From NCBI GenBank assembly GCA_945868935.1, contig CAMBNE010000107.1:1-5284 (forward strand): a DNA stretch of 5,284 bases, read 5' to 3'. Below are positions 1 to 4,883 of the stretch, piece after piece (position 1 is the first letter of the stretch; the number at the start of each line of letters is the position of its first letter). The notes beneath the pieces were generated by a model. It worked only from the letters and a program-made list of their open reading frames with translations, had not been told where the DNA came from and did not search any database. The translations under genes and the position numbers were made by a program. Source of the stretch: an uncultured Clostridia bacterium (GTDB lineage Bacteria > Bacillota > Clostridia > Oscillospirales > Acutalibacteraceae).

Positions 1-27
1 AAAGTTACAGCTAACCTATGGGTAATC

Positions 28-84
28 GGAACGGTCAAGACCGTTCCCTACATTTAAATTGTGTAGCGGCAAACTGTGTTCGCC
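28..84. repeat. Pair of facing palindromic repeat units
   Basis: Two hairpins lie back to back. The left one has a perfect 9-bp stem (28-36 with 39-47, arm GGAACGGTC) and a 2-base centre, followed directly by CCCTAC (46-51). The right one pairs 68-74 with 78-84 (GGCAAAC with GTTCGCC, one mismatch, TGT loop) and is preceded by TGTAG (62-66). CTACA (48-52) and TGTAG (62-66) are themselves complementary, so the units form a convergent pair, as in the mosaic palindromic elements (BIME-like) of bacterial intergenic DNA. No T-run follows either stem, so neither looks like a terminator. The family assignment is inferred; the stems are read directly. Confidence 0.6.
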
Positions 85-87
85 ATA

Positions 88-143
88 ATGTATAAATTGT
101 TTCACAATTTATACATAGGGACGTCCGGGAAGCCGTCCCCTAC
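88..143. repeat. AT-rich hairpin followed by a CCCTAC palindrome
   Basis: A perfect 13-bp stem pairs 88-100 (ATGTATAAATTGT) with 104-116 around a TTC loop. It is followed at once by a second hairpin, GGGACG (118-123) with CGTCCC (134-139), which ends in CCCTAC (138-143). This second unit has the same plan as the ones at 28-51 and 203-226: a G/C-rich palindrome closed by CCCTAC with a different stem sequence. Such palindromes are scattered between genes in many Firmicutes. No gene or T-run is attached, so a transcript-end role is not supported. Confidence 0.55.
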
Positions 144-151
144 GGAAACGT

Positions 152-179
152 TTGTTTGTAACGATAATGTTGATATAAT
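152..179 (+). promoter_or_regulatory. Possible extended -10 promoter pointing right
   Basis: TATAAT at 174-179 is a perfect -10 hexamer and is preceded by TG one base upstream (171-172), which makes an extended -10. The -35 candidate TTGTTT (152-157, 16-base spacer) matches only three of six consensus positions. No plus-strand gene follows. A transcript would pass through the 203-226 palindrome and the heptamer array and then run antisense into the 3' end of the lipoprotein gene. It may be a chance match in AT-rich DNA. Confidence 0.25.
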
Positions 180-202
180 AGGTTGCGTTTGATAATCACT
201 AC

Positions 203-226
203 GGACACGGCACGCCGTGTCCCTAC
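203..226. repeat. Palindromic repeat unit with CCCTAC tail
   Basis: A perfect 9-bp stem pairs GGACACGGC (203-211) with GCCGTGTCC (214-222) around a 2-base centre, and CCCTAC follows at 221-226. The design matches the palindromes at 28-51 and 118-143. The stem bases differ between copies but pairing is kept, as expected if the hairpin itself is selected or is what replicates. No T-run follows on either strand. Confidence 0.55.
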
Positions 227-260
227 GACTGTAATGGAAACGTTAATTATTGTCTGACTA

Positions 261-295
261 ATTCCGAATTACGCATTCCGAATTCCGAATTAAAT
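261..295 (-). repeat. Heptamer array, arm 1 of the pair around the lipoprotein gene
   Basis: Five consecutive 7-base units run without gaps. Three are ATTCCGA on the plus strand, one is ATTACGC, and the last is degenerate (ATTAAAT). The array ends four bases beyond the lipoprotein stop codon. Read on the minus strand it matches the array at 1042-1076 unit for unit, with 32 of 35 positions identical, so the two arrays are inverted arms around one gene. This resembles the short tandemly repeated repetitive sequences described in cyanobacteria; membership of a named family is not claimed. Confidence 0.7.
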
Positions 296-299
296 TAAC

Positions 300-1034
300 T
301 TATTCCGTTGCGACGGGAACTGATGTGGCATAGGCTTCGTAGTCGGTTACCTTCCACTCGTCCTTAAGCTCGTCCTTTACGGGGAAAACACGCAAAAGCA
401 TTACGCTTTTTTCGCTGTCGGACTTATTTTCCTGCGTACTCAGCGTAAAAATAAAGCCCTTATACCAGAACGAACTGCTTGAATCAAACGTTGTGCGGTA
501 GAAAATGTCCTGCAAAACGTCAAGACTGTCTGTCGGGAACTGACAGACTGCCGCCGCCATAATTGCTGATTTTTTGAGAATTTTATCGCTGTTGCTCGAA
601 TTTTCGTCCTGCGCAACGAAATTTGACATTGTTGTTCCGCACCCGATGTTCAGAATTTTACCTGTCTGCACCTCAACCGTTGCGGTAAAGTTTGTGTCGG
701 TTTCGTCATAGTAATAGTAGCGGATTTCAACGCCGTTAGTGTCGGTTTTTACATCTCCGTTTACCTTCCATTTTTCCTTGTTGATTGCAAGAATTCCGTC
801 TGTTCTTCTTGCAATTTCGTTGTACTTTTCGGTAAACTCAGCAAGCGTCAGCGTAAAGCGCATACCGTTTACATTGTCGCTTTCTTCAACGGCATTTTCG
901 TTTTTGGCTGAAAATATCTGGTCGCCCGTTGCGATTTTTTCGGGCTGTTCAACATTTATTGAATTGTTGCTGTCATTACAGCCGCACAAAAGTACGGCAG
1001 ATATTATAAGTAAAGATATAATTAATTTTTTCAT
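300..1034 (-). CDS. Putative lipoprotein of unknown function
   Basis: A 244-residue predicted lipoprotein; I do not recognise the family. The N-terminus has a charged MKK start, a hydrophobic stretch at residues 4-16, and a lipobox Leu16-Cys17-Gly18-Cys19, so signal peptidase II should cleave before Cys19 and leave the protein lipid-anchored on the outer face of the membrane. A polar linker rich in Asn, Ser and Glu (about 20-56) leads to a globular domain with NGMRFTLTLAEFTEKYN at 56-72, a tyrosine run near 106-109 and a further Cys pair at 132 and 164. The frame stays open to an ATG at 1106, but those 24 extra codons only translate repeat DNA, so the start at 1034, which gives the signal peptide, is chosen. 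There is no convincing Shine-Dalgarno site: the 7 bases before the ATG are A/T only and a heptamer array lies directly upstream. No terminator is evident after the stop. Confidence 0.75.
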   Translation of the reverse strand: MKKLIISLLIISAVLLCGCNDSNNSINVEQPEKIATGDQIFSAKNENAVEESDNVNGMRFTLTLAEFTEKYNEIARRTDGILAINKEKWKVNGDVKTDTNGVEIRYYYYDETDTNFTATVEVQTGKILNIGCGTTMSNFVAQDENSSNSDKILKKSAIMAAAVCQFPTDSLDVLQDIFYRTTFDSSSSFWYKGFIFTLSTQENKSDSEKSVMLLRVFPVKDELKDEWKVTDYEAYATSVPVATE

Positions 1035-1041
1035 AATTTTT

Positions 1042-1076
1042 ATTAAATTCGTAATTCGGAATGCGTAATGCGGAAT
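1042..1076 (+). repeat. Heptamer array, arm 2 of the pair around the lipoprotein gene
   Basis: Five 7-base units, read on the plus strand as TCGGAAT/GCGTAAT-like repeats with a degenerate outer unit next to the gene. The array stops seven bases before the lipoprotein start codon, so it occupies the place where a ribosome binding site would be expected. It is the inverted counterpart of 261-295. On its other side, TAAT leads straight into the dispersed repeat at 1081. Confidence 0.7.
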
Positions 1077-1080
1077 TAAT

Positions 1081-1151
1081 GGTCGGTCGAGTGCCTCGAC
1101 ACGCAAATCTCCGAATTAGTAATAGTGCGTGTTGTTTGGAAAGGTTTGTTT
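1081..1151 (+). repeat. Dispersed ~70-base repeat, copy 1
   Basis: Positions 1081-1150 match 4650-4719 at 63 of 70 bases with no gaps. The unit opens with GGTCGG and a perfect 6-bp hairpin, GTCGAG (1086-1091) with CTCGAC (1095-1100) around TGC. It continues through a conserved CAAATCTCCGAATT block and closes with GGAAAGGTTTGTTT (1138-1151). The remaining stretch to the HNH stop codon (1152-1207) is AT-rich with nothing recognisable and no clear terminator. The repeat is non-coding in both copies. Confidence 0.75.
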
Positions 1152-1207
1152 TTATATAGATAGAAATACTTTATTAGTTCCCGTAAGTAATTTATAAAAC
1201 CAATAAA

Positions 1208-1900
1208 TTAGATTTTATTTGATTTGCTTCCATTACATTTAGAACAAAGCACCTGCAAATTTGAAGGAATTGATTTTCCGCCTTTTGAAACAGGTATAAT
1301 GTGGTCAATATGTAATCCCACTTCATCCGGCATATATTTACCGCATATTTGACAAGTATAATTATCTCTTTTCTTAATGCGCTCTTTCAATTCTTTTGTC
1401 ATTAATTTTCTTTGATTTTTAGAATAATATTCATTCAAGGTGCATTGAAAATCAATCTCCGAAAGTAATTTAAATCTTTCTGCCACTTGTCTATAACTGT
1501 ATGCTTCTCTATCAACTTCAACTTCAACCTTATATGACGTTTTTACATAGTTTTTTTGTCTATATCGAGTCTGTTCCTTTGTTAGTAAAAAGATAAACAT
1601 ATGCTCATCATCTATTACTTCTAAGTACTGTTTTTTTCTATAATCTTTGAGTAGTGACTTTGAAATCTTTTCTTCCGTTTTTTTCTTCCATTCTTGAACA
1701 TATTGATAATGGTTATTGAATACGGTCATTAAATATTTGCACAAATATCTATCAATTTCATCTATAAACTGCACATTTCGTTTACGTGATATATCTAATT
1801 TAATCTCTTTATAAGGATATTTGTAAGGATTATGAAAAATACAATATAAAGCAGTTGCAAGAAAAAGTATAATTATTAAACAAATCAAATACCAATCCAT
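1208..1900 (-). CDS. Membrane-anchored HNH endonuclease
   Basis: A 230-residue protein with a C-terminal HNH nuclease domain, predicted to cut DNA with a divalent metal ion. The domain spans about residues 170-230: Cys183-x-x-Cys186, then HIDHIIP (197-203, His200 the likely general base), Asn214, and Cys219-x-x-Cys222-Asn223. The four cysteines should bind a structural zinc. Residues 3-22 form one hydrophobic helix followed by a lysine-rich stretch, so by the positive-inside rule the nuclease should face the cytoplasm, tethered to the membrane. The middle (about 45-165) is charged, probably helical, and not recognised. The start at 1900 is supported by a strong AGGGGG site five bases upstream. 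The gene is clearly more AT-rich than gyrA beside it, suggesting acquisition by transfer. The substrate is unknown; defence against foreign DNA or a mobile-element function are both possible. No partner gene adjoins it. Confidence 0.85.
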   Translation of the reverse strand: MDWYLICLIIILFLATALYCIFHNPYKYPYKEIKLDISRKRNVQFIDEIDRYLCKYLMTVFNNHYQYVQEWKKKTEEKISKSLLKDYRKKQYLEVIDDEHMFIFLLTKEQTRYRQKNYVKTSYKVEVEVDREAYSYRQVAERFKLLSEIDFQCTLNEYYSKNQRKLMTKELKERIKKRDNYTCQICGKYMPDEVGLHIDHIIPVSKGGKSIPSNLQVLCSKCNGSKSNKI

Positions 1901-1905
1901 TTTAT

Positions 1906-1911
1906 CCCCCT
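1906..1911 (-). promoter_or_regulatory. Ribosome binding site of the HNH gene
   Basis: AGGGGG on the minus strand lies five bases before the ATG at 1900. It is a good Shine-Dalgarno match with good spacing, and it fixes the start that gives the N-terminal membrane helix. It is the strongest such site in the window. Confidence 0.75.
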
Positions 1912-1928
1912 ACTTAAATAACACTATT

Positions 1929-1985
1929 TGAATCTCTCCACCGCAAAATGATTCCCTTTGTTAAAGGTAGATTATGGGTGATTCA
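1929..1985. repeat. Small imperfect inverted-repeat element upstream of the HNH gene
   Basis: The ends are inverted copies: TGAATC (1929-1934) and GATTCA (1980-1985), extending imperfectly to about 12 bases with a shared CCA. The centre carries a 5-bp hairpin, CCTTT (1955-1959) with AAAGG (1963-1967). The layout resembles a degenerate miniature palindromic element common between genes in gut Clostridia (from memory, not checked). It lies in the HNH leader, where that gene's promoter should be; I see no convincing -35/-10 pair there. Confidence 0.4.
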
Positions 1986-2011
1986 CACTTAATTAATTGC
2001 TATAACGATTA

Positions 2012-2030
2012 GGGCGGATAAAATCCGCCC
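2012..2030 (-). terminator. Probable gyrA terminator hairpin
   Basis: A perfect 8-bp G/C-rich stem pairs GGGCGGAT (2012-2019) with ATCCGCCC (2023-2030) around a 3-base loop, beginning 7 bases after the gyrA stop codon. This position strongly suggests the end of the gyrA transcript. On the minus strand the bases after the stem are TAATCGTTATAG, a poor T-run, so termination may be partial. The plus strand has a somewhat better T-rich tail (TTTGTATTT) but no gene that needs it. Confidence 0.65.
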
Positions 2031-2037
2031 TTTGTAT

Positions 2038-4563
2038 TTATTCTTTGTCTTTTGTTTCCTGCTCAACGGAATTATCCTGTGCAGTTTCTTCCGTTTCATT
2101 CGGATTTTCGGAATTTTCTTCCTCCGATTCGTGCGGTGCACGTGCGATTGTAACAACCTTGTCGTCGCCGTTTACCTTCATAACGGTAACGCCCTTTGAC
2201 GGACGTGAGCATACTCTGATTGACTCTGCGGCAATTCTGATGATTATGCCCTCCTGCGAGATGATTATAATATCGTCGTCGAGGTCAACAACCTTGATTG
2301 CGGCAACGTCGCCGTACTTTTCAACGTGGTAGTTGGTAAGTCCCTTACCGCCACGGCTCTGAACACGGTAATCGTCGGGGCTTGAAAGTCTGCCGTAGCC
2401 TGTTTCGGAAACGGTCAGCACAAGTCCGCCCTCACGCACAACGCTCATTCCGACAACGCAGTCGCCCTCTTTGAGCTTGAGAGCCTTTACGCCTCTTGCC
2501 TGTCTGCCCATTTCACGCACGTCGGTTTCATTAAAGCGGATAGCAACGCCCTTCTTGGTTGCAACGATAACCTGCTGATTGCCGTCGGTCATTCTTACCC
2601 ACGCAAGCTCGTCGCCCTCGTTAAGCTCGAGCGCAATAAGTCCGCCCTTACGTGCAGTGTTGTACGCATTGAGTGCGATACGCTTGATTATGCCCTGACG
2701 TGTTACCATAATCAGGTACTTGTCCTCGTCAAACTCGGGCACTCTTATCATTGAGGTTACCTTTTCGTCGGGCGAAATCGGCAGAAGATTTGCGATATTA
2801 ATGCCCTTTGACTGCCTTGAACCCTCGGGAACCTCGTAGCATTTCAGTCTGTAAACTCTGCCCTTGTCGGTAAAGAACAGCACATAGTCGTGTGAATTGA
2901 TGATGAACATTTCGGTTGCAACGTCCTCTTCACGGCGTGACATACCCGAAACGCCTCTGCCGCCTCTGCGCTGAATCTTGTAGGTATCAACCGAAAGTCG
3001 CTTTACGTAGCCGAACTGTGTGAGTGTTAAAACGCACTCCTCCTGCGGAATAAGGTCCTCTATGTCAACCTCGCCGCTGACTGAGCAGATTTCGGTACGT
3101 CTGGGGTCGGCGTATTTATTTCTGATTGCAAGGAGCTCGTCCTTGACAATTTCAAGCTTTCTTGTTTCACTTGCAAGGATTTCCGTAAATTCCTTGATTT
3201 TTGCCTGTAATGCGGCAATTTCGTCCTCAATCTTGGCACGCTCCATATTTGTGAGCTGTCCTAAACGCATCTGAACAATAGCCTGTGCCTGAACCTCGTC
3301 AAGACCGAAACGCTCCATAAGAGAAGCTCTTGCACTCTGCAAATCCTTGCTGTGTCTGATGATTTCGATTACCTCGTCGATAAAGTCGATTGCTATTTTA
3401 AGACCTTCGAGGATATGCGCTCTGTCCTGAGCCTTTTTTAAATCAAACTCGGTACGGCGGCGGATTACGTCCTCCTGAAAATCTATGTAGCACTTGAGCA
3501 TTTCCTTGAGCGTAAGGATTTTAGGCTCTCCGTCAACAATTGCAAGCATAATTGCGCCGAAGGTCACCTGAAGCTGAGTGTACGAGAAAAGCTGATTAAG
3601 CACAATCTGAGGTGAAGCGTCACGCTTGATGTCGATTTCAATGTGCATACCTTGACGGTCGGAGTGGTCCTCAATATTTGAAATACCCTCCATTTTCTTT
3701 TCCTTAACGAGGTCGGCAATGTGCTCGATAAGCCTTGCCTTGTTGACCTGATACGGAAGCTCGGTAACGATAATCTTGAATCTGCCGTTCTTACCCTCGA
3801 CAATTTCCGTCTTTGCACGAACGGTAATTCTGCCCTTGCCGGTTGCGTAAGCGGCACGGATTCCGCTTCTGCCCATAATAATGCCGCCTGTCGGGAAGTC
3901 GGGACCGGGCATACACTCCATTAAGTCGGCAACCTCTGCATCGGGATTGTCGATAAGCATACAAACTGCGTCGATTGTTTCGCCGAGGTTGTGCGGCGGA
4001 ATGTTGGTAGCCATACCGACGGCAATACCGCTTGAGCCGTTTACAAGAAGATTCGGGAAACGGCTGGGCAGTACAACAGGCTCTTTGAGTCGGTCGTCGT
4101 AGTTCGGAACAAAATCAACGGTGTCCTTGTCAATGTCGGTGAGCATATCCATAGAGATTTTGCTCATTCTCGCCTCTGTGTAACGGTAAGCAGCAGGCGG
4201 GTCGCCGTCGACAGAACCGAAGTTACCGTGACCGTCAACGAGCATATATCTCATTGAAAAGTCCTGAGCAAGTCGAACCATAGCGTCGTAAACGGAAGCG
4301 TCGCCGTGAGGGTGATACGCACCGAGCACAGAACCTACCGTATCGGCGCACTTGTGGTAGGGTTTGGACGGCTCAAGACCTCTTTCGTACATTGTGTAGA
4401 GAATTCGTCTGTGAACAGGCTTTAAGCCGTCACGAACGTCGGGAAGCGCACGGGCAACGATTACGCTCATTGAGTAATCAAGAAAACTCTTGCGCATTTC
4501 ATTCTGCAAATCTACGTCAATAATTTTTGCATTATTCAATTGTTCATTTCGTTCATTATCCAT
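2038..4563 (-). CDS. gyrA: DNA gyrase subunit A
   Basis: Full-length 841-residue GyrA, the DNA-breaking subunit of gyrase, which with GyrB (A2B2) introduces negative supercoils using ATP. The N-terminal breakage-reunion domain (about 10-490) carries the active-site Tyr128 in YRYTEARM and the quinolone region [10 protein letters not shown] at 84-93, where the usual Ser83 (E. coli numbering) is Ala89 and Asp93 is kept. A coiled-coil stretch (about 435-480) precedes the DNA-wrapping C-terminal beta-pinwheel (about 500-810). That domain contains the GyrA box QRRGGRG at 531-537 (2953-2973), which separates GyrA from the topoisomerase IV subunit ParC. The tail (811-841) is acidic and low in complexity. 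The start at 4563 has GAGGT five bases upstream. Neither gyrB nor another gyrase-operon gene is next to it: upstream lie a repeat element and a broken thioesterase. It is probably transcribed alone and ends at the hairpin at 2012-2030. Confidence 0.98.
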   Translation of the reverse strand: MDNERNEQLNNAKIIDVDLQNEMRKSFLDYSMSVIVARALPDVRDGLKPVHRRILYTMYERGLEPSKPYHKCADTVGSVLGAYHPHGDASVYDAMVRLAQDFSMRYMLVDGHGNFGSVDGDPPAAYRYTEARMSKISMDMLTDIDKDTVDFVPNYDDRLKEPVVLPSRFPNLLVNGSSGIAVGMATNIPPHNLGETIDAVCMLIDNPDAEVADLMECMPGPDFPTGGIIMGRSGIRAAYATGKGRITVRAKTEIVEGKNGRFKIIVTELPYQVNKARLIEHIADLVKEKKMEGISNIEDHSDRQGMHIEIDIKRDASPQIVLNQLFSYTQLQVTFGAIMLAIVDGEPKILTLKEMLKCYIDFQEDVIRRRTEFDLKKAQDRAHILEGLKIAIDFIDEVIEIIRHSKDLQSARASLMERFGLDEVQAQAIVQMRLGQLTNMERAKIEDEIAALQAKIKEFTEILASETRKLEIVKDELLAIRNKYADPRRTEICSVSGEVDIEDLIPQEECVLTLTQFGYVKRLSVDTYKIQRRGGRGVSGMSRREEDVATEMFIINSHDYVLFFTDKGRVYRLKCYEVPEGSRQSKGINIANLLPISPDEKVTSMIRVPEFDEDKYLIMVTRQGIIKRIALNAYNTARKGGLIALELNEGDELAWVRMTDGNQQVIVATKKGVAIRFNETDVREMGRQARGVKALKLKEGDCVVGMSVVREGGLVLTVSETGYGRLSSPDDYRVQSRGGKGLTNYHVEKYGDVAAIKVVDLDDDIIIISQEGIIIRIAAESIRVCSRPSKGVTVMKVNGDDKVVTIARAPHESEEENSENPNETEETAQDNSVEQETKDKE

Positions 4564-4568
4564 TTTTT

Positions 4569-4573
4569 ACCTC
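4569..4573 (-). promoter_or_regulatory. Ribosome binding site of gyrA
   Basis: GAGGT on the minus strand lies five bases before the ATG at 4563 and supports that start. The ~40 bases between this site and the repeat element at 4615 are AT-rich. They contain a TATATT at minus-strand -10-like spacing, but it is too close to the ATG to be the promoter, so the gyrA promoter probably lies in or beyond the repeat element. Confidence 0.65.
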
Positions 4574-4614
4574 GAATATAAATCGAATTTAATTTTTAAG
4601 TCGGCTGTTTTATT

Positions 4615-4649
4615 AGTGTGGAGTGTTGAGAGTGGAGTGTGGAGTTAAG
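4615..4649 (+). repeat. Heptamer array, left end of the 4615-4882 element
   Basis: Five gapless 7-base units with consensus AGTGTGG; units 1 and 4 are exact, units 2 and 3 each have two changes, and the fifth is AGTTAAG. It passes directly into GGTCGG at 4650. Aligned with the array at 1042-1076 it keeps the same register relative to the shared repeat, although the unit differs (GTGGAGT here, GCGGAAT there). Confidence 0.7.
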
Positions 4650-4720
4650 GGTCGGTCGAGTGCCTCGACACACAAATCTCCGAATTTGTAATAGTGTGTG
4701 TGGCTTGGAAGGGTTCGTTT
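4650..4720 (+). repeat. Dispersed ~70-base repeat, copy 2
   Basis: The second copy of the repeat at 1081-1151, 63 of 70 bases identical without gaps. The 6-bp hairpin GTCGAG/CTCGAC (4655-4660 with 4664-4669) is fully conserved, and most differences lie in the second half. It closes with GGAAGGGTTCGTTT (4707-4720). It lies upstream of gyrA and would be in a gyrA leader transcript if the promoter is farther right. Confidence 0.75.
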
Positions 4721-4777
4721 ACTGAATTTTATTGATACATTATTAACTATTTTTAATAATTATAAAAAATCAATCTT

Positions 4778-4793
4778 TGCGGCTTTAGCCGCA
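4778..4793. other. Short G/C-rich hairpin inside the repeat element
   Basis: TGCGGCT (4778-4784) pairs perfectly with AGCCGCA (4787-4793) around TT. On the minus strand a T-run (GATTTTTT) follows only after about eight bases, so it could act as a weak terminator for the thioesterase transcript about 90 bases past its stop. It could equally be part of the element's own secondary structure. Confidence 0.35.
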
Positions 4794-4847
4794 TATAAAT
4801 AAGTTCGGGCAATAAACCTTTTTATTATTACAACCTATCCGCTCGAC

Positions 4848-4882
4848 CGAAACTCCACACTTCACACTCCAAACTCCACACT
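4848..4882 (-). repeat. Heptamer array, right end of the 4615-4882 element
   Basis: Read on the minus strand, five 7-base units with consensus AGTGTGG (units 1 and 4 exact, others AGTTTGG, AGTGTGA and AGTTTCG), followed by GTCGAGC. It is the inverted partner of 4615-4649 and begins one base after the thioesterase TAA, so the array abuts the gene end. Confidence 0.7.
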
Positions 4883-4883
4883 G

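Larger units (their letters stand above)
4615..4882. mobile_element. MITE-like element with inverted heptamer-array ends
   Basis: This 268-base non-coding unit fills nearly all of the spacer between gyrA and the thioesterase. Its ends are inverted copies: each begins AGTGTGG, has five 7-base units, and runs into TCGGTCGAG (4653-4661 on the plus strand, 4851-4843 on the minus strand). Inverted arms are therefore about 45 bases each. Inside lie the dispersed repeat copy (4650-4720), an AT hairpin pairing 4739-4745 with 4754-4760, and a TGCGGCT/AGCCGCA hairpin (4778-4793). It has no open frame and so would need a transposase supplied elsewhere. No clean target-site duplication is visible (GTTTTATT on the left, GTTAAAAG on the right), so an insertion mechanism is inferred, not shown. 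Confidence 0.5.

Noticed and set aside
739..1068. 109-codon plus-strand frame opposite the lipoprotein gene
   Set aside because: It is antisense to a frame with a clear signal peptide and lipobox, and it runs through the heptamer array.
1035..1106. Upstream start for the lipoprotein at 1106
   Set aside because: The extra 24 codons translate repeat DNA and would bury the signal peptide; the ATG at 1034 gives a standard lipoprotein N-terminus.
1152..1207. Terminator after the HNH gene
   Set aside because: No G/C-rich stem followed by a T-run can be found in this AT-rich stretch.
2045..4102. Open frames on the plus strand and in another minus frame inside gyrA
   Set aside because: They overlap a confidently assigned gyrA, are short, and show no recognisable protein features; they are shadows of its coding bias.
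2038..4563. ParC (topoisomerase IV) instead of GyrA
   Set aside because: The intact GyrA box QRRGGRG and a full-length C-terminal pinwheel identify GyrA.
4759..4764. Minus-strand TATAAT as the gyrA promoter
   Set aside because: No -35 match is found at 16-18 bases and there is no TG extension; the region is simply AT-rich.
261..4882. Heptamer arrays as CRISPR
   Set aside because: Units are 7 bases, contiguous and without spacers, and there are no cas genes.
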